A stretch of 64,000 nucleotides of DNA from Megaustenia siamemsis (Eukaryota; Mollusca; Gastropoda; Stylommatophora; Ariophantidae): positions 97,549,202 through 97,613,201 of the forward strand of contig JAVIAB010000124.1 in the NCBI GenBank assembly GCA_032433765.1, written 5' to 3'. Numbering within the stretch: the first letter of the stretch is position 1; each line of letters begins with the position of its first letter. Below are positions 34,929 through 46,177 of the stretch, in pieces. The position numbers were made by a program, and so were the translations under genes. The notes beneath the pieces were generated by a model. That model made no database searches. It was not told the DNA's origin and worked only from the letters and a program-made list of their open reading frames with translations.

Positions 34929-36944
34929 ATGGCTTCTTCATCAAAGAAATGGAAAGCATCTTATGATAGCAATCGTAAGTACAATAGTATTTGGGAAGAA
35001 ACATACCCATGGCTCATGAAAGCTTCTGATGGATCAGAGGCAGCATATTGTAAACTCTGCCGGTGTACGATTGTACCAAAAAGAGGAAACATCTCAAATC
35101 ATGAGAAATCATCTAAGCACATGATGAGAGTTCCATCAAATAGTCAGACACAACTTAGTGTCACTCAAAGTCCTAGACAAAATAACGATAAAGTTAAAAC
35201 AGCAGAGCTCCAAATTGCTGTAAGCATGACCTGCCACTGTGCAATTCGCACAATTGACCATCTGAGTGAAATTATGACAGCACATGGCCAGGGCAGTACA
35301 TTAGGAAACATCAAATTGCACAGAACTAAATGTTCATGCTTAATAAAAAATATAATATCGCCAGCACTAAAAACGGATCTCATCCATGACTTTCAGGACA
35401 AGAAATACGCCATCATTTTAGATGAATCTACAGATGTCTCCACACAAAAATACTTGTGTATCTTAATTCGGTTTTTCAGTGAAAGAAAACAGGAAATTCT
35501 AACAGGGTATCTTGGGCTAATTCCCGTGCAAGAAGCAACAGGAGAAAACATATTTAATTTGATTGATGGTGAAATAAAAAAATGTGGCCAGAGTCTCACA
35601 AATTGCATTGGATTTGCATCAGATGGAGCGTCAAACATGGTTGGCTGTATCAACTCAGTGTGGTCTAGATTAAGAAATGTATCTCCTTCATGTGTACAGC
35701 TGAAATGTATTTGTCATTCTTTGGCACTTTGCATTTATTATGCAGTAGCTAAGCTACCGTCAAATATAGGATTTTTACTATCAGAAATACCGCAATGGTT
35801 TTCCCACAGTAGCCTAAGACGAGAAGCCTACAAAGAATTATTTACAGTGATGAATACACCTACAGAATATGAGTCAACCAGAACTGCTCCACTGCCTTTT
35901 GAGAAACCATCAGCTACTCGATGGCTTGTGCGAGGAAAAGTTATGTTTAATATTCTGATGAATTGGGAAGAGCTAAAGGCTTATTTCATGAGTACTGAAT
36001 TAGCCCAGTCAAAGTTTGACACAAAATACAAAGCACGATTGTTAAAGGACATGATGTTAGATTATAACAATTACTTGTTCTTTGTTTTCGCAACACCCGT
36101 TGTGCAGGAATTTGAAAGACTCAATGGCCTTTTTCAACAAACTAAAGCTGATCCTCATGAACTGTGTCAAGAATTATTTTTACAAGAGGCAAGTCTTCAG
36201 AACAGATTGTATGATACAAATGGACAAAGAAAGGATATAAATCAAGTTGATTTTGGTATCAAATTTTTAACAGAATGTAATACGTTCCTACAAAAGAACA
36301 ACAACACTGACGCTCATCACGAAATTAAAAATGTCAAAGAAAGATGTATGTGTATGCTAGAGGAAGCTCTCAATCAAATAACATGTAGACTTCCTTCGGC
36401 GAGTAATATATTTCAAAATCTATCAAAGCTGAGTCCACGGATTATTTTAAATCAAGCTTCGAGAGCAACGTTTTCAGACTTACCCTTCTTACACCTAGCA
36501 GGAAGTAACATCAGCACTATTGAAGAACAATACAGAAAAATTATATTGATTGATTGGAAAGAAGATACCATGTTTAAGAAAGATGGACTTCCTACTGACA
36601 GTGAACAGTTTTGGATTGGCATACATCAGCATCAGTCATTCAAAGAGTTAGCCAACTTTGCCCTAACTTGTCTGATCACCCCATGCAGCAATGCCATAGT
36701 TGAAAGAATTTTCTCCATTGTAACGTCAGTGAAGACAAAAGCAAGGAATAAGATGCAACTGCATTTGCTTGACTCTATTGTCAGGATTAGAGCAGAACTG
36801 TTGCTTTCAAACAAATGTTGTAAAGACTTCATCCCATCAGCAAAAATGCTCAAAGAATTTACATCAGAGAATTTGTATGCTGTAGAATCAGGTAGCTCTG
36901 ATGCGGATGACGTTAATAATCTTGATCTGGAGAGTTTCATGTGA
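34929..36944 (+). CDS. hAT transposase, copy 1 (671 aa)
   Basis: Cuts and pastes DNA at the CAGGGTTGCC termini. The ATG at 34929 begins MASSSKKWKAS; the TTG nine codons upstream is not a eukaryotic start. Residues 21-66 form a BED-like zinc finger (W22, C41, C44, H58, H64). The RNase H-type core shows D165 (IILDESTD), D232 (FASDGASNM) and the hAT C-x2-H at C260-H263. The C-terminal dimerisation region has NAIVERIFSIV, which carries the expected catalytic Glu, followed by LLDSIVRIRAEL. The frame is intact with no intron. The only private amino-acid change against most copies is Glu (FLQEASL) where the others have Lys. Part of the inner, complete element, the only unit directly preceded by a left terminus. 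Confidence 0.95.
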   Translation: MASSSKKWKASYDSNRKYNSIWEETYPWLMKASDGSEAAYCKLCRCTIVPKRGNISNHEKSSKHMMRVPSNSQTQLSVTQSPRQNNDKVKTAELQIAVSMTCHCAIRTIDHLSEIMTAHGQGSTLGNIKLHRTKCSCLIKNIISPALKTDLIHDFQDKKYAIILDESTDVSTQKYLCILIRFFSERKQEILTGYLGLIPVQEATGENIFNLIDGEIKKCGQSLTNCIGFASDGASNMVGCINSVWSRLRNVSPSCVQLKCICHSLALCIYYAVAKLPSNIGFLLSEIPQWFSHSSLRREAYKELFTVMNTPTEYESTRTAPLPFEKPSATRWLVRGKVMFNILMNWEELKAYFMSTELAQSKFDTKYKARLLKDMMLDYNNYLFFVFATPVVQEFERLNGLFQQTKADPHELCQELFLQEASLQNRLYDTNGQRKDINQVDFGIKFLTECNTFLQKNNNTDAHHEIKNVKERCMCMLEEALNQITCRLPSASNIFQNLSKLSPRIILNQASRATFSDLPFLHLAGSNISTIEEQYRKIILIDWKEDTMFKKDGLPTDSEQFWIGIHQHQSFKELANFALTCLITPCSNAIVERIFSIVTSVKTKARNKMQLHLLDSIVRIRAELLLSNKCCKDFIPSAKMLKEFTSENLYAVESGSSDADDVNNLDLESFM

Positions 36945-37178
36945 TGTGAGTATAGCAGAAATGTTTGGCCTTTTTTTTGGCTTTTTAATTGACTATTTGG
37001 CCTAATTTGGCTTTTTTTCAACACTTTTTGGCCTAAAATCCAAAAATATATCTGGCAACCCTGGTCGTGAGTCGTGAGTCGTCGTACAGGAGTGTGCCTA
37101 GGACGTGCGCTTAACAAGTCGACTAATTATTTACATTAGTCTACGCTGTGTTTGATAAAGATATTACTTGTGTTACTC

Positions 37179-39194
37179 ATGGCTTCTTCATCAAAGAAAT
37201 GGAAAGCATCTTATGATAGCAATCGTAAGTACAATAGTATTTGGGAAGAAACATACCCATGGCTCATGAAAGCTTCTGATGGATCAGAGGCAGCATATTG
37301 TAAACTCTGCCGGTGTACGATTGTACCAAAAAGAGGAAACATCTCAAATCATGAGAAATCATCTAAGCACATGATGAGAGTTCCATCAAATAGTCAGACA
37401 CAACTTAGTGTCACTCAAAGTCCTAGACAAAATAACGATAAAGTTAAAACAGCAGAGCTCCAAATTGCTGTAAGCATGACCTGCCACTGTGCAATTCGCA
37501 CAATTGACCATCTGAGTGAAATTATGACAGCACATGGCCAGGGCAGTACATTAGGAAACATCAAATTGCACAGAACTAAATGTTCATGCTTAATAAAAAA
37601 TATAATATCGCCAGCACTAAAAACGGATCTCATCCATGACTTTCAGGACAAGAAATACGCCATCATTTTAGATGAATCTACAGATGTCTCCACACAAAAA
37701 TACTTGTGTATCTTAATTCGGTTTTTCAGTGAAAGAAAACAGGAAATTCTAACAGGGTATCTTGGGCTAATTCCCGTGCAAGAAGCAACAGGAGAAAACA
37801 TATTTAATTTGATTGATGGTGAAATAAAAAAATGTGGCCAGAGTCTCACAAATTGCATTGGATTTGCATCAGATGGAGCGTCAAACATGGTTGGCTGTAT
37901 CAACTCAGTGTGGTCTAGATTAAGAAATGTATCTCCTTCATGTGTACAGCTGAAATGTATTTGTCATTCTTTGGCACTTTGCATTTATTATGCAGTAGCT
38001 AAGCTACCGTCAAATATAGGATTTTTACTATCAGAAATACCGCAATGGTTTTCCCACAGTAGCCTAAGACGAGAAGCCTACAAAGAATTATTTACAGTGA
38101 TGAATACACCTACAGAATATGAGTCAACCAGAACTGCTCCACTGCCTTTTGAGAAACCATCAGCTACTCGATGGCTTGTGCGAGGAAAAGTTATGTTTAA
38201 TATTCTGATGAATTGGGAAGAGCTAAAGGCTTATTTCATGAGTACTGAATTAGCCCAGTCAAAGTTTGACACAAAATACAAAGCACGATTGTTAAAGGAC
38301 ATGATGTTAGATTATAACAATTACTTGTTCTTTGTTTTCGCAACACCCGTTGTGCAGGAATTTGAAAGACTCAATGGCCTTTTTCAACAAACTAAAGCTG
38401 ATCCTCATGAACTGTGTCAAGAATTATTTTTACAAAAGGCAAGTCTTCAGAACAGATTGTATGATACAAATGGACAAAGAAAGGATATAAATCAAGTTGA
38501 TTTTGGTATCAAATTTTTAACAGAATGTAATACGTTCCTACAAAAGAACAACAACACTGACGCTCATCACGAAATTAAAAATGTCAAAGAAAGATGTATG
38601 TGTATGCTAGAGGAAGCTCTCAATCAAATAACATGTAGACTTCCTTCGGCGAGTAATATATTTCAAAATCTATCAAAGCTGAGTCCACGGATTATTTTAA
38701 ATCAAGCTTCGAGAGCAACGTTTTCAGACTTACCCTTCTTACACCTAGCAGGAAGTAACATCAGCACTATTGAAGAACAATACAGAAAAATTATATTGAT
38801 TGATTGGAAAGAAGATACCATGTTTAAGAAAGATGGACTTCCTACTGACAGTGAACAGTTTTGGATTGGCATACATCAGCATCAGTCATTCAAAGAGTTA
38901 GCCAACTTTGCCCTAACTTGTCTGATCACCCCATGCAGCAATGCCATAGTTGAAAGAATTTTCTCCATTGTAACGTCAGTGAAGACAAAAGCAAGGAATA
39001 AGATGCAACTGCATTTGCTTGACTCTATTGTCAGGATTAGAGCAGAACTGTTGCTTTCAAACAAATGTTGTAAAGACTTCATCCCATCAGCAAAAATGCT
39101 CAAAGAATTTACATCAGAGAATTTGTATGCTGTAGAATCAGGTAGCTCTGATGCGGATGACGTTAATAATCTTGATCTGGAGAGTTTCATGTGA
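37179..39194 (+). CDS. hAT transposase, copy 2 (671 aa)
   Basis: Intact. Identical to copies 3-5 as far as I can see. Its unit starts with GTCGTGAG (37064) directly after a right terminus and has no left terminus of its own. Confidence 0.93.
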   Translation: MASSSKKWKASYDSNRKYNSIWEETYPWLMKASDGSEAAYCKLCRCTIVPKRGNISNHEKSSKHMMRVPSNSQTQLSVTQSPRQNNDKVKTAELQIAVSMTCHCAIRTIDHLSEIMTAHGQGSTLGNIKLHRTKCSCLIKNIISPALKTDLIHDFQDKKYAIILDESTDVSTQKYLCILIRFFSERKQEILTGYLGLIPVQEATGENIFNLIDGEIKKCGQSLTNCIGFASDGASNMVGCINSVWSRLRNVSPSCVQLKCICHSLALCIYYAVAKLPSNIGFLLSEIPQWFSHSSLRREAYKELFTVMNTPTEYESTRTAPLPFEKPSATRWLVRGKVMFNILMNWEELKAYFMSTELAQSKFDTKYKARLLKDMMLDYNNYLFFVFATPVVQEFERLNGLFQQTKADPHELCQELFLQKASLQNRLYDTNGQRKDINQVDFGIKFLTECNTFLQKNNNTDAHHEIKNVKERCMCMLEEALNQITCRLPSASNIFQNLSKLSPRIILNQASRATFSDLPFLHLAGSNISTIEEQYRKIILIDWKEDTMFKKDGLPTDSEQFWIGIHQHQSFKELANFALTCLITPCSNAIVERIFSIVTSVKTKARNKMQLHLLDSIVRIRAELLLSNKCCKDFIPSAKMLKEFTSENLYAVESGSSDADDVNNLDLESFM

Positions 39195-39428
39195 TGTGAG
39201 TATAGCAGAAATGTTTGGCCTTTTTTTTGGCTTTTTAATTGACTATTTGGCCTAATTTGGCTTTTTTTCAACACTTTTTGGCCTAAAATCCAAAAATATA
39301 TCTGGCAACCCTGGTCGTGAGTCGTGAGTCGTCGTACAGGAGTGTGCCTAGGACGTGCGCTTAACAAGTCGACTAATTATTTACATTAGTCTACGCTGTG
39401 TTTGATAAAGATATTACTTGTGTTACTC

Positions 39429-41444
39429 ATGGCTTCTTCATCAAAGAAATGGAAAGCATCTTATGATAGCAATCGTAAGTACAATAGTATTTGGGAAGAA
39501 ACATACCCATGGCTCATGAAAGCTTCTGATGGATCAGAGGCAGCATATTGTAAACTCTGCCGGTGTACGATTGTACCAAAAAGAGGAAACATCTCAAATC
39601 ATGAGAAATCATCTAAGCACATGATGAGAGTTCCATCAAATAGTCAGACACAACTTAGTGTCACTCAAAGTCCTAGACAAAATAACGATAAAGTTAAAAC
39701 AGCAGAGCTCCAAATTGCTGTAAGCATGACCTGCCACTGTGCAATTCGCACAATTGACCATCTGAGTGAAATTATGACAGCACATGGCCAGGGCAGTACA
39801 TTAGGAAACATCAAATTGCACAGAACTAAATGTTCATGCTTAATAAAAAATATAATATCGCCAGCACTAAAAACGGATCTCATCCATGACTTTCAGGACA
39901 AGAAATACGCCATCATTTTAGATGAATCTACAGATGTCTCCACACAAAAATACTTGTGTATCTTAATTCGGTTTTTCAGTGAAAGAAAACAGGAAATTCT
40001 AACAGGGTATCTTGGGCTAATTCCCGTGCAAGAAGCAACAGGAGAAAACATATTTAATTTGATTGATGGTGAAATAAAAAAATGTGGCCAGAGTCTCACA
40101 AATTGCATTGGATTTGCATCAGATGGAGCGTCAAACATGGTTGGCTGTATCAACTCAGTGTGGTCTAGATTAAGAAATGTATCTCCTTCATGTGTACAGC
40201 TGAAATGTATTTGTCATTCTTTGGCACTTTGCATTTATTATGCAGTAGCTAAGCTACCGTCAAATATAGGATTTTTACTATCAGAAATACCGCAATGGTT
40301 TTCCCACAGTAGCCTAAGACGAGAAGCCTACAAAGAATTATTTACAGTGATGAATACACCTACAGAATATGAGTCAACCAGAACTGCTCCACTGCCTTTT
40401 GAGAAACCATCAGCTACTCGATGGCTTGTGCGAGGAAAAGTTATGTTTAATATTCTGATGAATTGGGAAGAGCTAAAGGCTTATTTCATGAGTACTGAAT
40501 TAGCCCAGTCAAAGTTTGACACAAAATACAAAGCACGATTGTTAAAGGACATGATGTTAGATTATAACAATTACTTGTTCTTTGTTTTCGCAACACCCGT
40601 TGTGCAGGAATTTGAAAGACTCAATGGCCTTTTTCAACAAACTAAAGCTGATCCTCATGAACTGTGTCAAGAATTATTTTTACAAAAGGCAAGTCTTCAG
40701 AACAGATTGTATGATACAAATGGACAAAGAAAGGATATAAATCAAGTTGATTTTGGTATCAAATTTTTAACAGAATGTAATACGTTCCTACAAAAGAACA
40801 ACAACACTGACGCTCATCACGAAATTAAAAATGTCAAAGAAAGATGTATGTGTATGCTAGAGGAAGCTCTCAATCAAATAACATGTAGACTTCCTTCGGC
40901 GAGTAATATATTTCAAAATCTATCAAAGCTGAGTCCACGGATTATTTTAAATCAAGCTTCGAGAGCAACGTTTTCAGACTTACCCTTCTTACACCTAGCA
41001 GGAAGTAACATCAGCACTATTGAAGAACAATACAGAAAAATTATATTGATTGATTGGAAAGAAGATACCATGTTTAAGAAAGATGGACTTCCTACTGACA
41101 GTGAACAGTTTTGGATTGGCATACATCAGCATCAGTCATTCAAAGAGTTAGCCAACTTTGCCCTAACTTGTCTGATCACCCCATGCAGCAATGCCATAGT
41201 TGAAAGAATTTTCTCCATTGTAACGTCAGTGAAGACAAAAGCAAGGAATAAGATGCAACTGCATTTGCTTGACTCTATTGTCAGGATTAGAGCAGAACTG
41301 TTGCTTTCAAACAAATGTTGTAAAGACTTCATCCCATCAGCAAAAATGCTCAAAGAATTTACATCAGAGAATTTGTATGCTGTAGAATCAGGTAGCTCTG
41401 ATGCGGATGACGTTAATAATCTTGATCTGGAGAGTTTCATGTGA
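39429..41444 (+). CDS. hAT transposase, copy 3 (671 aa)
   Basis: Intact; same sequence as copy 2. The upstream 115 bp is the unit start after the terminus at 39313. Confidence 0.93.
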   Translation: MASSSKKWKASYDSNRKYNSIWEETYPWLMKASDGSEAAYCKLCRCTIVPKRGNISNHEKSSKHMMRVPSNSQTQLSVTQSPRQNNDKVKTAELQIAVSMTCHCAIRTIDHLSEIMTAHGQGSTLGNIKLHRTKCSCLIKNIISPALKTDLIHDFQDKKYAIILDESTDVSTQKYLCILIRFFSERKQEILTGYLGLIPVQEATGENIFNLIDGEIKKCGQSLTNCIGFASDGASNMVGCINSVWSRLRNVSPSCVQLKCICHSLALCIYYAVAKLPSNIGFLLSEIPQWFSHSSLRREAYKELFTVMNTPTEYESTRTAPLPFEKPSATRWLVRGKVMFNILMNWEELKAYFMSTELAQSKFDTKYKARLLKDMMLDYNNYLFFVFATPVVQEFERLNGLFQQTKADPHELCQELFLQKASLQNRLYDTNGQRKDINQVDFGIKFLTECNTFLQKNNNTDAHHEIKNVKERCMCMLEEALNQITCRLPSASNIFQNLSKLSPRIILNQASRATFSDLPFLHLAGSNISTIEEQYRKIILIDWKEDTMFKKDGLPTDSEQFWIGIHQHQSFKELANFALTCLITPCSNAIVERIFSIVTSVKTKARNKMQLHLLDSIVRIRAELLLSNKCCKDFIPSAKMLKEFTSENLYAVESGSSDADDVNNLDLESFM

Positions 41445-41678
41445 TGTGAGTATAGCAGAAATGTTTGGCCTTTTTTTTGGCTTTTTAATTGACTATTTGG
41501 CCTAATTTGGCTTTTTTTCAACACTTTTTGGCCTAAAATCCAAAAATATATCTGGCAACCCTGGTCGTGAGTCGTGAGTCGTCGTACAGGAGTGTGCCTA
41601 GGACGTGCGCTTAACAAGTCGACTAATTATTTACATTAGTCTACGCTGTGTTTGATAAAGATATTACTTGTGTTACTC

Positions 41679-43694
41679 ATGGCTTCTTCATCAAAGAAAT
41701 GGAAAGCATCTTATGATAGCAATCGTAAGTACAATAGTATTTGGGAAGAAACATACCCATGGCTCATGAAAGCTTCTGATGGATCAGAGGCAGCATATTG
41801 TAAACTCTGCCGGTGTACGATTGTACCAAAAAGAGGAAACATCTCAAATCATGAGAAATCATCTAAGCACATGATGAGAGTTCCATCAAATAGTCAGACA
41901 CAACTTAGTGTCACTCAAAGTCCTAGACAAAATAACGATAAAGTTAAAACAGCAGAGCTCCAAATTGCTGTAAGCATGACCTGCCACTGTGCAATTCGCA
42001 CAATTGACCATCTGAGTGAAATTATGACAGCACATGGCCAGGGCAGTACATTAGGAAACATCAAATTGCACAGAACTAAATGTTCATGCTTAATAAAAAA
42101 TATAATATCGCCAGCACTAAAAACGGATCTCATCCATGACTTTCAGGACAAGAAATACGCCATCATTTTAGATGAATCTACAGATGTCTCCACACAAAAA
42201 TACTTGTGTATCTTAATTCGGTTTTTCAGTGAAAGAAAACAGGAAATTCTAACAGGGTATCTTGGGCTAATTCCCGTGCAAGAAGCAACAGGAGAAAACA
42301 TATTTAATTTGATTGATGGTGAAATAAAAAAATGTGGCCAGAGTCTCACAAATTGCATTGGATTTGCATCAGATGGAGCGTCAAACATGGTTGGCTGTAT
42401 CAACTCAGTGTGGTCTAGATTAAGAAATGTATCTCCTTCATGTGTACAGCTGAAATGTATTTGTCATTCTTTGGCACTTTGCATTTATTATGCAGTAGCT
42501 AAGCTACCGTCAAATATAGGATTTTTACTATCAGAAATACCGCAATGGTTTTCCCACAGTAGCCTAAGACGAGAAGCCTACAAAGAATTATTTACAGTGA
42601 TGAATACACCTACAGAATATGAGTCAACCAGAACTGCTCCACTGCCTTTTGAGAAACCATCAGCTACTCGATGGCTTGTGCGAGGAAAAGTTATGTTTAA
42701 TATTCTGATGAATTGGGAAGAGCTAAAGGCTTATTTCATGAGTACTGAATTAGCCCAGTCAAAGTTTGACACAAAATACAAAGCACGATTGTTAAAGGAC
42801 ATGATGTTAGATTATAACAATTACTTGTTCTTTGTTTTCGCAACACCCGTTGTGCAGGAATTTGAAAGACTCAATGGCCTTTTTCAACAAACTAAAGCTG
42901 ATCCTCATGAACTGTGTCAAGAATTATTTTTACAAAAGGCAAGTCTTCAGAACAGATTGTATGATACAAATGGACAAAGAAAGGATATAAATCAAGTTGA
43001 TTTTGGTATCAAATTTTTAACAGAATGTAATACGTTCCTACAAAAGAACAACAACACTGACGCTCATCACGAAATTAAAAATGTCAAAGAAAGATGTATG
43101 TGTATGCTAGAGGAAGCTCTCAATCAAATAACATGTAGACTTCCTTCGGCGAGTAATATATTTCAAAATCTATCAAAGCTGAGTCCACGGATTATTTTAA
43201 ATCAAGCTTCGAGAGCAACGTTTTCAGACTTACCCTTCTTACACCTAGCAGGAAGTAACATCAGCACTATTGAAGAACAATACAGAAAAATTATATTGAT
43301 TGATTGGAAAGAAGATACCATGTTTAAGAAAGATGGACTTCCTACTGACAGTGAACAGTTTTGGATTGGCATACATCAGCATCAGTCATTCAAAGAGTTA
43401 GCCAACTTTGCCCTAACTTGTCTGATCACCCCATGCAGCAATGCCATAGTTGAAAGAATTTTCTCCATTGTAACGTCAGTGAAGACAAAAGCAAGGAATA
43501 AGATGCAACTGCATTTGCTTGACTCTATTGTCAGGATTAGAGCAGAACTGTTGCTTTCAAACAAATGTTGTAAAGACTTCATCCCATCAGCAAAAATGCT
43601 CAAAGAATTTACATCAGAGAATTTGTATGCTGTAGAATCAGGTAGCTCTGATGCGGATGACGTTAATAATCTTGATCTGGAGAGTTTCATGTGA
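41679..43694 (+). CDS. hAT transposase, copy 4 (671 aa)
   Basis: Intact; same sequence as copy 2. Confidence 0.93.
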   Translation: MASSSKKWKASYDSNRKYNSIWEETYPWLMKASDGSEAAYCKLCRCTIVPKRGNISNHEKSSKHMMRVPSNSQTQLSVTQSPRQNNDKVKTAELQIAVSMTCHCAIRTIDHLSEIMTAHGQGSTLGNIKLHRTKCSCLIKNIISPALKTDLIHDFQDKKYAIILDESTDVSTQKYLCILIRFFSERKQEILTGYLGLIPVQEATGENIFNLIDGEIKKCGQSLTNCIGFASDGASNMVGCINSVWSRLRNVSPSCVQLKCICHSLALCIYYAVAKLPSNIGFLLSEIPQWFSHSSLRREAYKELFTVMNTPTEYESTRTAPLPFEKPSATRWLVRGKVMFNILMNWEELKAYFMSTELAQSKFDTKYKARLLKDMMLDYNNYLFFVFATPVVQEFERLNGLFQQTKADPHELCQELFLQKASLQNRLYDTNGQRKDINQVDFGIKFLTECNTFLQKNNNTDAHHEIKNVKERCMCMLEEALNQITCRLPSASNIFQNLSKLSPRIILNQASRATFSDLPFLHLAGSNISTIEEQYRKIILIDWKEDTMFKKDGLPTDSEQFWIGIHQHQSFKELANFALTCLITPCSNAIVERIFSIVTSVKTKARNKMQLHLLDSIVRIRAELLLSNKCCKDFIPSAKMLKEFTSENLYAVESGSSDADDVNNLDLESFM

Positions 43695-43928
43695 TGTGAG
43701 TATAGCAGAAATGTTTGGCCTTTTTTTTGGCTTTTTAATTGACTATTTGGCCTAATTTGGCTTTTTTTCAACACTTTTTGGCCTAAAATCCAAAAATATA
43801 TCTGGCAACCCTGGTCGTGAGTCGTGAGTCGTCGTACAGGAGTGTGCCTAGGACGTGCGCTTAACAAGTCGACTAATTATTTACATTAGTCTACGCTGTG
43901 TTTGATAAAGATATTACTTGTGTTACTC

Positions 43929-45944
43929 ATGGCTTCTTCATCAAAGAAATGGAAAGCATCTTATGATAGCAATCGTAAGTACAATAGTATTTGGGAAGAA
44001 ACATACCCATGGCTCATGAAAGCTTCTGATGGATCAGAGGCAGCATATTGTAAACTCTGCCGGTGTACGATTGTACCAAAAAGAGGAAACATCTCAAATC
44101 ATGAGAAATCATCTAAGCACATGATGAGAGTTCCATCAAATAGTCAGACACAACTTAGTGTCACTCAAAGTCCTAGACAAAATAACGATAAAGTTAAAAC
44201 AGCAGAGCTCCAAATTGCTGTAAGCATGACCTGCCACTGTGCAATTCGCACAATTGACCATCTGAGTGAAATTATGACAGCACATGGCCAGGGCAGTACA
44301 TTAGGAAACATCAAATTGCACAGAACTAAATGTTCATGCTTAATAAAAAATATAATATCGCCAGCACTAAAAACGGATCTCATCCATGACTTTCAGGACA
44401 AGAAATACGCCATCATTTTAGATGAATCTACAGATGTCTCCACACAAAAATACTTGTGTATCTTAATTCGGTTTTTCAGTGAAAGAAAACAGGAAATTCT
44501 AACAGGGTATCTTGGGCTAATTCCCGTGCAAGAAGCAACAGGAGAAAACATATTTAATTTGATTGATGGTGAAATAAAAAAATGTGGCCAGAGTCTCACA
44601 AATTGCATTGGATTTGCATCAGATGGAGCGTCAAACATGGTTGGCTGTATCAACTCAGTGTGGTCTAGATTAAGAAATGTATCTCCTTCATGTGTACAGC
44701 TGAAATGTATTTGTCATTCTTTGGCACTTTGCATTTATTATGCAGTAGCTAAGCTACCGTCAAATATAGGATTTTTACTATCAGAAATACCGCAATGGTT
44801 TTCCCACAGTAGCCTAAGACGAGAAGCCTACAAAGAATTATTTACAGTGATGAATACACCTACAGAATATGAGTCAACCAGAACTGCTCCACTGCCTTTT
44901 GAGAAACCATCAGCTACTCGATGGCTTGTGCGAGGAAAAGTTATGTTTAATATTCTGATGAATTGGGAAGAGCTAAAGGCTTATTTCATGAGTACTGAAT
45001 TAGCCCAGTCAAAGTTTGACACAAAATACAAAGCACGATTGTTAAAGGACATGATGTTAGATTATAACAATTACTTGTTCTTTGTTTTCGCAACACCCGT
45101 TGTGCAGGAATTTGAAAGACTCAATGGCCTTTTTCAACAAACTAAAGCTGATCCTCATGAACTGTGTCAAGAATTATTTTTACAAAAGGCAAGTCTTCAG
45201 AACAGATTGTATGATACAAATGGACAAAGAAAGGATATAAATCAAGTTGATTTTGGTATCAAATTTTTAACAGAATGTAATACGTTCCTACAAAAGAACA
45301 ACAACACTGACGCTCATCACGAAATTAAAAATGTCAAAGAAAGATGTATGTGTATGCTAGAGGAAGCTCTCAATCAAATAACATGTAGACTTCCTTCGGC
45401 GAGTAATATATTTCAAAATCTATCAAAGCTGAGTCCACGGATTATTTTAAATCAAGCTTCGAGAGCAACGTTTTCAGACTTACCCTTCTTACACCTAGCA
45501 GGAAGTAACATCAGCACTATTGAAGAACAATACAGAAAAATTATATTGATTGATTGGAAAGAAGATACCATGTTTAAGAAAGATGGACTTCCTACTGACA
45601 GTGAACAGTTTTGGATTGGCATACATCAGCATCAGTCATTCAAAGAGTTAGCCAACTTTGCCCTAACTTGTCTGATCACCCCATGCAGCAATGCCATAGT
45701 TGAAAGAATTTTCTCCATTGTAACGTCAGTGAAGACAAAAGCAAGGAATAAGATGCAACTGCATTTGCTTGACTCTATTGTCAGGATTAGAGCAGAACTG
45801 TTGCTTTCAAACAAATGTTGTAAAGACTTCATCCCATCAGCAAAAATGCTCAAAGAATTTACATCAGAGAATTTGTATGCTGTAGAATCAGGTAGCTCTG
45901 ATGCGGATGACGTTAATAATCTTGATCTGGAGAGTTTCATGTGA
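43929..45944 (+). CDS. hAT transposase, copy 5 (671 aa)
   Basis: Intact coding frame. The unit is 1 bp shorter because of one T fewer in the T run after the stop (about 45970). Confidence 0.93.
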   Translation: MASSSKKWKASYDSNRKYNSIWEETYPWLMKASDGSEAAYCKLCRCTIVPKRGNISNHEKSSKHMMRVPSNSQTQLSVTQSPRQNNDKVKTAELQIAVSMTCHCAIRTIDHLSEIMTAHGQGSTLGNIKLHRTKCSCLIKNIISPALKTDLIHDFQDKKYAIILDESTDVSTQKYLCILIRFFSERKQEILTGYLGLIPVQEATGENIFNLIDGEIKKCGQSLTNCIGFASDGASNMVGCINSVWSRLRNVSPSCVQLKCICHSLALCIYYAVAKLPSNIGFLLSEIPQWFSHSSLRREAYKELFTVMNTPTEYESTRTAPLPFEKPSATRWLVRGKVMFNILMNWEELKAYFMSTELAQSKFDTKYKARLLKDMMLDYNNYLFFVFATPVVQEFERLNGLFQQTKADPHELCQELFLQKASLQNRLYDTNGQRKDINQVDFGIKFLTECNTFLQKNNNTDAHHEIKNVKERCMCMLEEALNQITCRLPSASNIFQNLSKLSPRIILNQASRATFSDLPFLHLAGSNISTIEEQYRKIILIDWKEDTMFKKDGLPTDSEQFWIGIHQHQSFKELANFALTCLITPCSNAIVERIFSIVTSVKTKARNKMQLHLLDSIVRIRAELLLSNKCCKDFIPSAKMLKEFTSENLYAVESGSSDADDVNNLDLESFM

Positions 45945-46177
45945 TGTGAGTATAGCAGAAATGTTTGGCCTTTTTTTGGCTTTTTAATTGACTATTTGGC
46001 CTAATTTGGCTTTTTTTCAACACTTTTTGGCCTAAAATCCAAAAATATATCTGGCAACCCTGGTCGTGAGTCGTGAGTCGTCGTACAGGAGTGTGCCTAG
46101 GACGTGCGCTTAACAAGTCGACTAATTATTTACATTAGTCTACGCTGTGTTTGATAAAGATATTACTTGTGTTACTC